Source: Fundidesulfovibrio soli (GTDB lineage: Bacteria > Desulfobacterota > Desulfovibrionia > Desulfovibrionales > Desulfovibrionaceae). From it: 64,000 nucleotides of DNA. Made by a program: the position numbers and the translations under genes. Below the pieces are notes generated by a model. The model did not search any database, had not been told where the DNA came from, and saw nothing but the letters and a program-made list of their open reading frames with translations. The first letter of the stretch is position 1; the number at the start of each line of letters is the position of its first letter. Location of the stretch: assembly GCF_022808695.1 (NCBI RefSeq), contig NZ_JAKZKW010000001.1:682001-746000 (forward strand). Direction: 5' to 3'. Positions 43,307 to 54,037 of the stretch are shown in pieces.

Positions 43307-43684
43307 ATGGCCAAACCGAACAAGCCTTCTGCTCAGTTCAAAACGATCAACCGCTCGATGGCGATCTTGAGACCAAAGCAATCCTTCCTTGATTGGGTGA
43401 ATTCCATGCCAGGTGATGGCCCGGCCATGACTACGGCTAATATTGCGAACGATTGCCTTTCATTTCTCATCCCAGTCTATGACACATATGAACAGGGACT
43501 AGAATTTATATTGAAGAACGCGGAAGCAATTCTGGAAGTGGAGTTTATCGGCTGGGACCAAAGCGGTGAGACCTGGCCCGACAAACTTGATCGTCGGACA
43601 TTACAAGCATTATTTGAAATAGAAATCCATTCAGAAATCATCGATATGATGAAAGGGCCAATTGAACGAGAAGACTTCTTCTGA
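43307..43684 (+). CDS. Small conserved-looking protein of unknown function
   Basis: 125 residues with TTAAAGGAC before the start. The segment ILRPKQSFLDWVNSMP followed by an acidic, helical C-terminus recalls small hypothetical proteins common in Desulfovibrio-like genomes, so this may be a chromosome-derived gene. No domain name can be given. It converges with the integrase fragment. Confidence 0.6.
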   Translation: MAKPNKPSAQFKTINRSMAILRPKQSFLDWVNSMPGDGPAMTTANIANDCLSFLIPVYDTYEQGLEFILKNAEAILEVEFIGWDQSGETWPDKLDRRTLQALFEIEIHSEIIDMMKGPIEREDFF

Positions 43685-43751
43685 GACACTTGCTCAGTGG
43701 GCGAAGATCTTAAACTTCAATTTTCGGAGACATCAGCACGGCCAGTTCCCA

Positions 43752-44085
43752 TCACAGTAGGCCCAGTTGTTTCATGAGTTGCTTCGCGTCTTGTCCAGAC
43801 AGCCGGACATATTGCGCGGTCGTGAGCATGCTCGAATGACCTAGCAGATCTTGGACAACCGGGACGGGCACGCCCGCCTTGAGCAGCTCGATTGCGCGGG
43901 TATGTCTGAGTGTGTGTGGATGCGGAAAAAGCTCTCTGGAGCCATCCTGACGTATTCCTTCCTCCTTGAGGAGCTTCGCTTCTTTTGCAATCTCATAGAA
44001 GACTTTCCTGAAATTGTTCGGATCCACTGAAAAGACCTTGCCCCGACTCTCAGGGTAAGCCGCGAGATGTACTTGCACCCAGATC
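43752..44085 (-). pseudogene. Tyrosine recombinase, C-terminal fragment
   Basis: The frame shows HTLRHTRAIELLKAGVP, LLGHSSMLTTAQYVRLSG: the HxxR, His and nucleophile Tyr of the tyrosine recombinase catalytic site. The first catalytic Arg and the N-terminal SAM-like and arm domains are missing. The open frame runs on to 44141, overlapping the end of the Druantia helicase gene, but that part does not match recombinases. A truncated integrase abutting a defence locus suggests that the locus arrived on another integrating element. Confidence 0.8.
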
Positions 44086-47000
44086 AATTTTGTACATCTG
44101 ATTGAGAACTTCTTACTTTTGTAAAAATCTCTGTCGGCCATTTATTTCCTTCAACATGTACTTGCATATCCGCTATTATTTCACCTTGCTCTGCAGGATC
44201 AAGATCAAAATTGAAGCGGCTGGCTAACCTATTGACAGATCCTGAGGACGCACGCCAATAAGAGACGCCCTGGTCGAACCTGAGGCTTAGACGCGCTCCT
44301 GTATTGAAATCAATCTCCAATAGTCGACCATGCTTCGTAGCCGTTTTGTCGACTACACGCATGGTTGCTTCAATCCCCTTGCACTGAAAAGTATGCTTGA
44401 TTGCTTGATCTCTAATCTCAATCTCTGTCCAATCAGTCCATACGGTTCGGGAAGAAAAGTTTTCGCCGAAACTCCTCTGGCCGGTTGTGATTATTTCAAA
44501 TTGTGGATTAGACCACCTGTCCCGCCCAACTGTCGACCATATACCTTCGACCAACTCGGCCAAAATAGCGACCGACAATGGAGTAAAAAGATAACGGTCC
44601 TCGTAGCGCACATGGGTTATATGGGTCCGGGGGGCAGTAAGTAACCTATGCGATTCTGCATGCCCAGCTGTTAGGAGCGACCAGAACCGTTCGCCAAATC
44701 CCTCCAATAAACCATCGCACTCGTGGTGAACGACCAACTCTCTATCCCCAGTATCAATGTTGGGAGGGCGTAAGGCGTTTGGCTCAAGTGACCGTCCATT
44801 TAAGACCAAGGTGGAGGAGTCGCTGCTCTTGACTAGAGGGAGCGACGCCATACCCCATGTGGGACCGAACGACATCGCAAGACTCTCCCCATATGCCCAC
44901 TTAACACTCTTGTGGTTGTTGTTTACCTCCGCAATCACATGACCACCGTTGACGACGAGCAAAGCGGAAACGGCAAGCACATTGACTGTTGGATGATCCG
45001 CGAGGCTGGCGAGGAAATGACGGTCGGCTGCGTCTGCTCTTTCAACAGCCTCCTCCGGGAGTACGATTGTAATCTTCCAGCCGCTACCGGCAAGACGGTA
45101 GACCAACTGGCGCAACGGTGAAATTCCAATATCCCACTCGGTTGTGTCCCCGCCTGCAAACAAACGGATGGTTAAACCTTCTGCGTGCATTGCTTCACGT
45201 ATGATAGCTTCTGCCAGAGGACTATATTCGGCGCGAGAATTGACCCCGAAATATGCCAGCTCTACTGGGAGTGATAATGTACTTAACCAGCTTTCCGAAA
45301 GCACCCGAAGGGCGGCATGCCGATCCAAACTATCGGCCTGGAATCGCTGGTCAAAATCTAAAATGCATTGGGGGCAGGCACTATCGCAGTTGGCCTTACA
45401 CAAGAGGTGTGACCTCGCGATAGAGAAGATATCATCTATAAATCGATCGGCACTGGATGCATATCCAGCCGAGTGATGATCGTAAATCAGGATCGACTGA
45501 CATCTTGTTCCGGGTTCTGGGGAAGATTCTTTGATGTCGCAGCCAAATTCATTGGCCTGAACCCCCAACCATTCCGCCACGGCGTCGCGAAGTGCCGTTG
45601 CCAGCGTCATCGCTGCAGCCCTATCCTGCAACCAGATACCATCCTCCGTTTTTAATTGAAGTTCCAAGACATCAGTAATCGATTCACAGCCGAGGGTAAG
45701 CCGAGGCTTGATTTTCCAAGGGTCATAGCTTCCTGGGCATATGGGGTCTTCAGCCCTCCCGCCACGAAGTTTGCGGTGAGGCCGAAGGAAGGCAGAGGGA
45801 AGCGTTCCGCTCACGCCCATAGGCTCCGCACGACCACAGGCTAGACATAGGGCATACCCTGTCCCATAGATTCCACGAGATTGGTGGAAAATGTGCCCAC
45901 GGGACGTGGCGCGAAAGCGGCCTAGGCTAGGATTGGGCAGCAGACGCCAGTCACCCCTGGCACTGATCCAAGGCGATTCGGGGGGCACGAAGTGCTGTCG
46001 TGTTACGTCATTATGAGGAGATTCGTATAAATCTACCGCAAATCCTGCAGGGTCTAGGAATTCCTTAATATTATCAGACTTGATGGTCGTGCCGCATGCC
46101 TGGCAATGTTGGCTTATATCCAAACTATGACTCGAACCACTGGCCCCACAACGGTGGCAGCGCCAAGCGAGACGGATATCCTGTATTTCGCGTACCTCTT
46201 GTAGGGAGGCTGGGGAGTGCCAATTCAGAGTGATTCCAGCCGAGCGGTACACAAGTCCATCCATTACCACTTCGGAACCAGGCGCATACTCCCGGAGTGC
46301 CGTCACCTTATCGCGGCTTGCAAGTTCACGCCGACGATAACGATTATCCTCCCGTCCCGCGTCCGTTTTGATTTTCTTAAGCTTATCGACAGTGAGGTTG
46401 TCGAAACTGGAAATGTGCGACGGAAAACCATAGCCAGGAAGGAACCCTTTCGTTGCTAGCTCACGAAGCAGGTACTCGCCAGCCAAACGCGACTTGTGTA
46501 TAGTGACGGCTTTGAAGGCTGGATCATCATTTCCTCCAGACCTTCGGATATCTTCCTCCTGCGTTTCCAGGGCCTTCCACTCCGCCAGCCACCCCTGACT
46601 CACCAGCTCCATTGCGTCCGCAGCCTGACGAGTCAAACTCTCCGATTGATACCCCTCATATACGCTGTGCTTAACCAGCCATTCGAGACCCGCGCATACA
46701 GAGGCGGAGATGGTCGGATTAAAGGCGCGGCACCAGGCGATGAAGTTGGCTGCTGGCTCCGATGGATCATTGAAAAACCAACCACTAGTTAGTTTAGTTT
46801 TGTCCTGATGGGCAGCAACAAGTCGTTGTGCGAGAAACTGAGTAAGTAAGAAGGAATTAACGTGGCGCTGTACAATCAGCTTGCTGTCGAGCGACACTTG
46901 CGGCGCAGGAAGGGGTGTATCAAATGCCCAGCGACTGTTGCTGAAGACCGCTTGGTCATGTGGGTTTGTTTTGCACAGGGTCATAGAGACAGAGCGAGCT

Positions 47001-50000
47001 TCTCGGCGACGACCAGCACGACCAGCGCGTTGAAGGTAGTTTGCCGGATGGGGCGGCACGTTATTCATAGTCACCATTGCCATGCCGCCAATGTCGATGC
47101 CCATCTCCATAGTAGTGGAGCACGAGAGCAGGTTCAGGTCGCCGGATTTGAAGGCCCGTTCATACAAGCTCAAGGTGGATGAATCTTGCTGTGCTGAATG
47201 CTCTGCTGCAGTGAAGAAGGGAACCAGTTCGATCACACGATCATTAAGGTCCGACCAAACACCTTCTTGTCGGAGCGGATCGATCGCCGCCTGTCTTGCC
47301 AACCACTCGCGTCCCCTGCGCATCCTGTCGAGGTCGTCATATGTGCCGCTGAATGGCTCATCATACAATGGAAGATCGACCTTCGTGCAAATGGAAGGTC
47401 TTCCTTTTATCTCACGTGGCAAATAGGGCGACAATCCTTTGAGTGTAGTATCCAAAAAGCGTCGTGTGACCGGACATATCCAAGCGCTAGCTTGAGGGGA
47501 AAATGCAAGCTGCCCCAAGGAGGTAACCCGCCCATCTGCGGCCATCTCAAATAATCCTGCACCAATGAGAACCTCCCACGCATAGTGCAGAACGGTATCC
47601 ACGCGGTCTTCCCCCTCTGCCGTCTGGATATCCGCTCGCAGGGCATGCACAAGGAGTTTGACCAGGGAATTCTGCAAACCGCTCCGCTTTGCCCTTGGCC
47701 ACCGACGCTGGTATAAACCAGTATTAGGCTCGTCACGTCCAACAATCCAGCTTTGGGGATACGGAACCCCAAGCCAACGGCGCCAAGTAATTGGAATGGA
47801 CAGTGACCCTCCTGAGCGAACGAAGAAATCCATGCATAATTTGAGAAAATTGCACCAGTCTCCAGCCGTGAAGCCCGTGGCTCGCTCAACTTCTGACGGA
47901 ATCTCCCGGATATTTTCCAGGGCGGGGTAGCTAACCGCAACCAACCCCATCGTTTCAAGGTTATTCTGACGCTTCGGGCGTCGTCCAAATTCCCGCACTA
48001 AAAATAAACGCGCTAACTCAGCAGGACCGTTTACACTACCAAAAATATCTGGAGCGAACTTCTTATAATACTTAAGCATACGCTCAAAGTCGCTTCCTTG
48101 GTCGGCAAGTCGTTGTGCAAGCTCATAAAATGGAGTTGGCTTAGGCTTAGCAAGCACAGCAAGCTCAGCCTCCTTAGTGGCTATCATGGAGGCTAAAGCA
48201 TCATTGGGCGACTGATTTTGAATAGTCGTGAGTTGGTCGATTTCGACTTTAAGTCTTGCTACTGCCTCGCTCGCCTGATGTCGTCCCTGCTGGATCGCGA
48301 TATGATAGATGAGACTTCTTATTCTCCCACGTTCCGCATCTTGCTGCAATTTAGCAGCCATGCGTGCTGCACCTTGGCGACTGTCGTTGAATGTCAACAG
48401 TCGCCGCCCCCGATACGGATGGTCGGCAGGTCTATCTCCATCAGGTGCGTATTCCAGCATGGTCGGCAATATATTGCCAAGAAGGAAAGGGGCACCAATG
48501 CGTCCCGGCTTTAGGAGCATTTTACGGCTTGTCTCACTCCCTCCGCAGAGGGGGCATCCAATGCCCGAGACTTCGGCCTCTCGGACCATCAAACGCAGGG
48601 TGTCTGCGCCTACTTCGGTAATGCGCCTGTTAACTGGATCAATATCGATTTCGCCAAGGAGGCTGTCTGGCCTGGAGGATGTCCTGTTGACGATGAGGAC
48701 TTTGTGTTGCGGGGCAGATACGGCCGTACCCTCGTCAAGTCCTTCTTCCTCTTCTCCAGATTCTGCCTCGACTTCGAGCTCGAACTCATCAACAGCCTGG
48801 GAGGATTGAAAATGCGTTAAATACCCTCCAGCCTCCCCACCTAACAAGTAGACTTCGCCGCATTCATCGCAGGAGACGACTTCGTATGCTGGACTACCGC
48901 ATTGGCAATGCTTCCTTGGGCCGAAATACACCTGCCCGAAATGCCAATCCGGATTATCCAACGCGGTTCCCACCTTGGTAGAGCAAGCGCCATTGGCACA
49001 CGCCCATAGCCCGGAGAGCGTCTGATGAAATAGATGTGCTCGCAATGGTAAATAGCAGTCTCCATTGGCGTCACTGGTAGACGAGAGTAGGTCTAGCCAT
49101 TGGAGGGCTTCCCGCTGGCCTTCCGGACTGGGTTGAACGTCGCCATGAACAACTTGGGTAACATCCGACAATCGGGCGACCGGAGGACATTTCCTGCCAC
49201 TCACGAAGAGATCGCGTAAGGCGCGGGCTATTTGGTGTTCTGTTAGAACTCGGTATCGTACTTTCGAGCATTCAGCTTCCTTATCAACCCGCCAAAGCGC
49301 CTCAAGAGAATCTCGGCGCTTTGATTTCCCCCCGGGCAGACTTGGAACGTGGCGTTCTCCTGAAATAAGGTGGACCCGATCCAGATTCACTCCTGCTGCC
49401 TCGGCAAGAAATTGTCTAAGCCGCTCCCCTCCCTTACCCTCGGGATCACCAATCGTAGCCGAAGTAGCAACGAATCTTACATTCTCAGGGCTTACCCCGA
49501 AGGCAATGAGCACACGACGAATGAGCAACGCAAGTTCTGCCGCCTGGGAGCCAACATAGGTATGCGCCTCATCAAGTACGACCCACTCGAGCTTGCCCTG
49601 CGATTCATCCAGTATTGGTTTGTCATTGGTTCTTACCAGCATGTATTCCAACATGGTGGCATTGGTGACCAAAATTGGTGGAGGTGTGGAACGAAGTTCC
49701 TCGCGATCCAGGACCTCGTTAGGGTTTTCTTTGCGTTGGCGCTGCGGCATCTGTTCTGGTGTATTTCCATTGTACAAGCAGAAACGAATGTCACCCCTAA
49801 AAGCATGTGTCCATGCCCGCAAGCGATCCCTCTGGCTGTTGATCAATGCATTTAATGGATAAAGAAATAGGGCACGCACTCCTATCAATCGCCCTTTTGT
49901 TTCTTCACGAAGTCTTACTAGCCTGTCGAGAATAGGGACCATGAAACATTCAGTCTTGCCAGATCCGGTACCACTGGCAACTATTACCGATTGAGGCTGA

Positions 50001-50353
50001 GGTTGAGACAAGACTCTCCATGCTTCTAGCTGATGCAGATATGGATGCAACCCTTTAGCGAAGCGGTAGTCTTTCAAAAGCTCCTTGGGGGGGGCGTCCA
50101 TGGCCTCAACGAGACCAGTTGTCAGAAGTCCTCCCGCAAGCTTAAGCATGGTGGGTTCCGCTTGGCGCCAGCCGAACACCGCCTCGAAAGTTGGATCTGC
50201 CAGGAAACTGCCACTTTCGCCGAAGGGACTTGAAAAGGCCTCTGCGAGAAACATTCTTAGAGGAACATTGGAAAAACCTAACCTATTGATGGTTGCCAGC
50301 TTGGATCTGTGGCCCAGTTGGGGCAACAGTTCGGAAAAGTAGCCATCGCTCAT
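44084..50353 (-). CDS. druE: DruE-like DUF1998 helicase (Druantia type III)
   Basis: 2089 residues. Superfamily 2 helicase motifs: Walker A ASGTGSGKT (126-134), DEAH box VLDEAHTYVG (about 257), SATIGDP, and motif VI QRAGRAGRR (about 1105). A DUF1998 region with the cysteine cluster CKANCDSACPQC lies at about 1650. A further 430 residues form a unique C-terminal domain. The size and layout are those of DruE, the defining protein of Druantia anti-phage systems. It follows the DruH-like gene with an ATGA overlap, so the two are translated together. A role in recognising and unwinding phage DNA is assumed from the family; the mechanism is not settled. No frameshift or missing motif. Confidence 0.82.
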   Translation of the reverse strand: MSDGYFSELLPQLGHRSKLATINRLGFSNVPLRMFLAEAFSSPFGESGSFLADPTFEAVFGWRQAEPTMLKLAGGLLTTGLVEAMDAPPKELLKDYRFAKGLHPYLHQLEAWRVLSQPQPQSVIVASGTGSGKTECFMVPILDRLVRLREETKGRLIGVRALFLYPLNALINSQRDRLRAWTHAFRGDIRFCLYNGNTPEQMPQRQRKENPNEVLDREELRSTPPPILVTNATMLEYMLVRTNDKPILDESQGKLEWVVLDEAHTYVGSQAAELALLIRRVLIAFGVSPENVRFVATSATIGDPEGKGGERLRQFLAEAAGVNLDRVHLISGERHVPSLPGGKSKRRDSLEALWRVDKEAECSKVRYRVLTEHQIARALRDLFVSGRKCPPVARLSDVTQVVHGDVQPSPEGQREALQWLDLLSSTSDANGDCYLPLRAHLFHQTLSGLWACANGACSTKVGTALDNPDWHFGQVYFGPRKHCQCGSPAYEVVSCDECGEVYLLGGEAGGYLTHFQSSQAVDEFELEVEAESGEEEEGLDEGTAVSAPQHKVLIVNRTSSRPDSLLGEIDIDPVNRRITEVGADTLRLMVREAEVSGIGCPLCGGSETSRKMLLKPGRIGAPFLLGNILPTMLEYAPDGDRPADHPYRGRRLLTFNDSRQGAARMAAKLQQDAERGRIRSLIYHIAIQQGRHQASEAVARLKVEIDQLTTIQNQSPNDALASMIATKEAELAVLAKPKPTPFYELAQRLADQGSDFERMLKYYKKFAPDIFGSVNGPAELARLFLVREFGRRPKRQNNLETMGLVAVSYPALENIREIPSEVERATGFTAGDWCNFLKLCMDFFVRSGGSLSIPITWRRWLGVPYPQSWIVGRDEPNTGLYQRRWPRAKRSGLQNSLVKLLVHALRADIQTAEGEDRVDTVLHYAWEVLIGAGLFEMAADGRVTSLGQLAFSPQASAWICPVTRRFLDTTLKGLSPYLPREIKGRPSICTKVDLPLYDEPFSGTYDDLDRMRRGREWLARQAAIDPLRQEGVWSDLNDRVIELVPFFTAAEHSAQQDSSTLSLYERAFKSGDLNLLSCSTTMEMGIDIGGMAMVTMNNVPPHPANYLQRAGRAGRRREARSVSMTLCKTNPHDQAVFSNSRWAFDTPLPAPQVSLDSKLIVQRHVNSFLLTQFLAQRLVAAHQDKTKLTSGWFFNDPSEPAANFIAWCRAFNPTISASVCAGLEWLVKHSVYEGYQSESLTRQAADAMELVSQGWLAEWKALETQEEDIRRSGGNDDPAFKAVTIHKSRLAGEYLLRELATKGFLPGYGFPSHISSFDNLTVDKLKKIKTDAGREDNRYRRRELASRDKVTALREYAPGSEVVMDGLVYRSAGITLNWHSPASLQEVREIQDIRLAWRCHRCGASGSSHSLDISQHCQACGTTIKSDNIKEFLDPAGFAVDLYESPHNDVTRQHFVPPESPWISARGDWRLLPNPSLGRFRATSRGHIFHQSRGIYGTGYALCLACGRAEPMGVSGTLPSAFLRPHRKLRGGRAEDPICPGSYDPWKIKPRLTLGCESITDVLELQLKTEDGIWLQDRAAAMTLATALRDAVAEWLGVQANEFGCDIKESSPEPGTRCQSILIYDHHSAGYASSADRFIDDIFSIARSHLLCKANCDSACPQCILDFDQRFQADSLDRHAALRVLSESWLSTLSLPVELAYFGVNSRAEYSPLAEAIIREAMHAEGLTIRLFAGGDTTEWDIGISPLRQLVYRLAGSGWKITIVLPEEAVERADAADRHFLASLADHPTVNVLAVSALLVVNGGHVIAEVNNNHKSVKWAYGESLAMSFGPTWGMASLPLVKSSDSSTLVLNGRSLEPNALRPPNIDTGDRELVVHHECDGLLEGFGERFWSLLTAGHAESHRLLTAPRTHITHVRYEDRYLFTPLSVAILAELVEGIWSTVGRDRWSNPQFEIITTGQRSFGENFSSRTVWTDWTEIEIRDQAIKHTFQCKGIEATMRVVDKTATKHGRLLEIDFNTGARLSLRFDQGVSYWRASSGSVNRLASRFNFDLDPAEQGEIIADMQVHVEGNKWPTEIFTKVRSSQSDVQN

Positions 50354-53300
50354 TGGGTAAACTCACTCTTTAGGAGCCCGTCAGCTACGCAACGGGCAGT
50401 GCTCCAGTTATAGGCTTCTTCAAACCAGTCAGGGTCGAATTCAATGTGTTTGCGCAGAGCATGGATCAAATTTGGATTATTATGCCACTCCTGGGTGACT
50501 CCGGATGCTGCTTGGGCCGCCAAAAGAATGGGTAGGTTGGTGATTCCGTCACGATAGCCTTGGCTGATTGGGCACAAGAATCTGGCATAGACCTCATCTT
50601 GTCTAGCCTTCGCGATATTCATCTTAAAAAAGTTCGGCCACTGATCCTCTGCGTGGGTTCGCATCATGCGCTGCCAAGGACTTTCGTCACCACCAAACAG
50701 AATCCGACTAATGTCATCCCCACTGACTCTTTTAAAAAACTGCAACTCCTGAGACTGTTCTCCCATGGCGGCGGTGCGTGCAAGAGCCACAGACCAACGA
50801 AGGGCCGGCCTTCGTGACGTGATTTCATTGAGTCTATTTTTTAAATGGTCAGCGAAGACGATTTCAGCCACTTCCTTGAAACGTGAGTCGCACTGAAGTC
50901 GCAGTTTCTGGATCGCTTCTCTCCAAGCGACAAACGAGATAGTTTCCCATGCAAATGGAAGCTCTGCGGCAAAACGGTCGATGAGGGAAAAGGGAATTGA
51001 GGAAAAACGTATAGCCAGGGCTGCCATCGCTTTGTCGGAGCGGGCGAAATGCCGCCACAAGTCAAGAGTGACTAGCGGTAGATGCCCGAGCTGTGCGGCA
51101 AGCCGTTCGACGTCACCCCAATCCGGATCGAGAAAGTCATCGCCAAGTAGGGAAATCACTTCATCAAGCATTACATCCCGCTGTTCCGACTCGGAAATGC
51201 CAATGGCCATGGTGAGCTTCCCCATATTAGTCTTTTCTCCTTCGACCGTCCAAAGGGTTGGGCGAAAGACAAGAGGGGAGTCGGCTGCAGGGTATAACAG
51301 CCATGAGCCTGGGTCGCGATCCTCTGGGCAGAAATCCCAGGTCCGTCCTCTGGCTTCTTCCGAGAGGGCCGGGGCTAAACTTTGCGGTTCATCGCCAGGA
51401 GAGTCGAGCCGCAGGGCCAGGACAGGGAGCTCCTTTAGCTCCTTCAGATCAATGTTTCCGTTATTCGCTGACCCTATGAAGACACAGCTCTCTGAGCGTT
51501 CAAGGCGACATGCGTAACGGGCTATTCGCAGGCAGGTGTGGGACTCTCCGCCTATCTGGGCGACCACTTCGACGTGCGCATCCGGTCGATCATCATTTGC
51601 CAGAAGGTGGGCAACTTCTGTTGCGTAGTCCTGTAACCGGATTTCGACATGCATTGAACCTGTCGGAGGTGTGATCTGACGATCGATCATGTCTGGCTTG
51701 CCTGCCAACCTAAACCGCAGGCACATACGGGGCAGTGCACTTGGACTTCCACTGAGAAAAAGCAAACGAACGCCGATGAGCTGGTTTGCAGCCAGTAGAG
51801 TACCGGGTGCCAACTCGCCGGTACTGGCAAAGATGCGCGTTCCCCGCACGGGAAATGGGAGGCGCACCCTGCCGGGGTGCGCTGCATGTGGCCAGTGGAT
51901 ATCGACTTCAATCCATTCAGGAGCCGGTTCATTTCCGCTCATCTTGAGATCCGCGACCAAGTCGTTCCCATCGCGCCGAAGGTCCGTAGTGATGCTCGCG
52001 TGGTCAACACGAAGACTGGCAGCTCCCCAGCGCACGAGGCGAATGCTCCCTGAAATTGCATCGCCTGACTCCAAGCGTACCTGGGCTGCAGAGGGAAGAA
52101 TGAGCATGCGGGCGCGCCCTTTAACCTCCCCAGCCACAGAATGCCACATTTCGGTCGGACCGAGCGGCTCGAGTAGGGAGGAGGCCCCTCCCAATGGACG
52201 CCAGCTAGCATCGCCGGAGATGACATTCGCTGCCTCGCTTTCATCCATACGGTACAGCCGCGGCCTGCCCAAAAACGCCATTGCGGGACGTACGGCCATC
52301 TGCCACAGGCGCTGCCCGCGCCACTCGTAGCTCTCCTCGCAAGCATCGGCTCGGCCGGTACGGATGCGGCAAGATAATTCACCATTTGAGAAACGTACGT
52401 CGCCGCGCACCCTGAAGAGCTGTCTCCCGAAATGGGGAATAAGGCCGTCTAAAGGTATTCCCTTGGAGTCGTCCTCCACTGCGTTCCACCCGTGTGGAAG
52501 TGCGACAAGGGCCTCGCTAGTGCCGACGGCACCGCCACCTTGGCGTAGCAGCTTTGGCTCCTCATCTCTTGCGTCGAAAACCCAGGGCAGATCAACATCT
52601 AGCGCTTCGCCTCGTGGCGCCGAAGAGGCCCACTCACGTCCATCAGTGGCTGCTAGGTGGACAGTATGCTCGGATGCAGCTTGTTGGGCAGAAAAGCTCC
52701 AGGGTCGCCTCTCTACCCTGTATTTATTCTGACCAGCCAGTTTGCGTAGTGACGCAGCTTGCTCCCCGTCAGCCGCCCGTAGCATCAGGTGTAGAAACCT
52801 TGGCAACTCGTTCGCAGATGCGCCAAAAGCACGATCCAACGCCTCAGAGTCGATTCCATCAGCCAGAGGAAATGCTGAACGCAAATGCCAAGCACCAGAC
52901 TCATCGCGCTCAATGTAGCGCTCAACCCGGAACAACCGCGGGTAGCGTAGTTCCTTTTCCGCAGAAGCGTCTTTGATTAATTGTTCAATTAGCCGCTGAG
53001 CTTCTGCATCCTCAATCGAAAGAGGAAAGCGATCACGCCACCCTGGAACCCTTTTGTCGAGCTCTTCAATGGATCCGGCACTCTGGTTAAGCTGCGCTTG
53101 CACCTTCAGAGTTAAGACCGTTGTAATTACGTCCGCAAGCAGAACGAAAATTTCAGACTGGCGGTAAGTGCGAGGAAGGTAATGGCCCAGACTCCGGACC
53201 CAGGTTTGAATTTCCAAAGAGGTAACCTGCGCTTTGACCGCCTCCTTGAGAACACATCGTAAAAGCCTACCCAAAGCCCCTTTCGCATCCGACAAAAGTC

Positions 53301-53745
53301 GCATAGGGAGCCCGCCCTGCAGGGCGATTGTTCCGATATAGCGAAGCCCCACAGAATCCCTTAGGGAGAGGCCCCATTCCTGCAGTCCAGAAGTCACGCA
53401 GATACTACGACGCAAATGAGTCCATCCGGAGGTATCCGACCCGAGGTCATGTAGGATAGGCTCCCATGCAAAACCACTCCCATAGTAGCGTCGCCGCCAC
53501 CACTCTGCTGCATAAAGCACGAAGAGGGCTGGAAATCCTGAGATATGTTGAGCCGTCAATTCTATCGCCGAAAAGCCACAATGAAGCCTCTGGCCAAATT
53601 GCGTAAGAACGCTCTTGAGAAGTTCCTCTAGAGACAGAAATTCTTCTCCAGTAAGACGGTATGCATACAATGGGCGCTCATCTGGAATTTCAAGGCCCCG
53701 AACTCTCAACATTTGCGACTGCCAGCTCTGAAATTGATTAGCCAT
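50350..53745 (-). CDS. druH: DruH-like protein (Druantia type III partner)
   Basis: 1131 residues, start preceded by GGGGGAGG. No motif enzyme is visible; the N-terminal region (about 1-230) is helical, the middle (about 330-780) is rich in strands and Trp/Arg pairs, and the C-terminal 300 residues are helical. It corresponds in size, position and neighbour to the large uncharacterised protein that accompanies DruE in type III Druantia (the STY4851/ECs_5259-type family). The type III system is described as DruH plus DruE. I recognise it mainly by context and general pattern, so identity is less secure than for DruE. Confidence 0.7.
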   Translation of the reverse strand: MANQFQSWQSQMLRVRGLEIPDERPLYAYRLTGEEFLSLEELLKSVLTQFGQRLHCGFSAIELTAQHISGFPALFVLYAAEWWRRRYYGSGFAWEPILHDLGSDTSGWTHLRRSICVTSGLQEWGLSLRDSVGLRYIGTIALQGGLPMRLLSDAKGALGRLLRCVLKEAVKAQVTSLEIQTWVRSLGHYLPRTYRQSEIFVLLADVITTVLTLKVQAQLNQSAGSIEELDKRVPGWRDRFPLSIEDAEAQRLIEQLIKDASAEKELRYPRLFRVERYIERDESGAWHLRSAFPLADGIDSEALDRAFGASANELPRFLHLMLRAADGEQAASLRKLAGQNKYRVERRPWSFSAQQAASEHTVHLAATDGREWASSAPRGEALDVDLPWVFDARDEEPKLLRQGGGAVGTSEALVALPHGWNAVEDDSKGIPLDGLIPHFGRQLFRVRGDVRFSNGELSCRIRTGRADACEESYEWRGQRLWQMAVRPAMAFLGRPRLYRMDESEAANVISGDASWRPLGGASSLLEPLGPTEMWHSVAGEVKGRARMLILPSAAQVRLESGDAISGSIRLVRWGAASLRVDHASITTDLRRDGNDLVADLKMSGNEPAPEWIEVDIHWPHAAHPGRVRLPFPVRGTRIFASTGELAPGTLLAANQLIGVRLLFLSGSPSALPRMCLRFRLAGKPDMIDRQITPPTGSMHVEIRLQDYATEVAHLLANDDRPDAHVEVVAQIGGESHTCLRIARYACRLERSESCVFIGSANNGNIDLKELKELPVLALRLDSPGDEPQSLAPALSEEARGRTWDFCPEDRDPGSWLLYPAADSPLVFRPTLWTVEGEKTNMGKLTMAIGISESEQRDVMLDEVISLLGDDFLDPDWGDVERLAAQLGHLPLVTLDLWRHFARSDKAMAALAIRFSSIPFSLIDRFAAELPFAWETISFVAWREAIQKLRLQCDSRFKEVAEIVFADHLKNRLNEITSRRPALRWSVALARTAAMGEQSQELQFFKRVSGDDISRILFGGDESPWQRMMRTHAEDQWPNFFKMNIAKARQDEVYARFLCPISQGYRDGITNLPILLAAQAASGVTQEWHNNPNLIHALRKHIEFDPDWFEEAYNWSTARCVADGLLKSEFTQ

Positions 53746-54037
53746 ACCTCCCCCACGAAATAACCTATTAAATATAATTCGAGTGAGGCTTCAATTCTTC
53801 AGTCGATTATGCGCAAGGAAACAGACACTGTTAAGATTACCTTGTCGCATCAAACTCTAAGTTTGGCTTCTATAGCCTGAAAATTCCTTACGGAAAATGA
53901 GGAAAACTAGAAAGATCTTCAGACTTTTTCCGTGAGCAGCAATTTCTTAGCTCCTCTTCTCCGCTGGTGGGAGCTTGCTCGCCCCAGCCAATGCTTTTTC
54001 GGCATGGCCACTATGCCCATGATGGCCACCAATAATG

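Noticed and set aside
44084-53745. DISARM (drmA/drmB) locus
   Set aside because: DISARM has separate helicase and DUF1998 proteins with methyltransferase and PLD genes; here a single 2089-residue protein holds both helicase and DUF1998, with one large partner.
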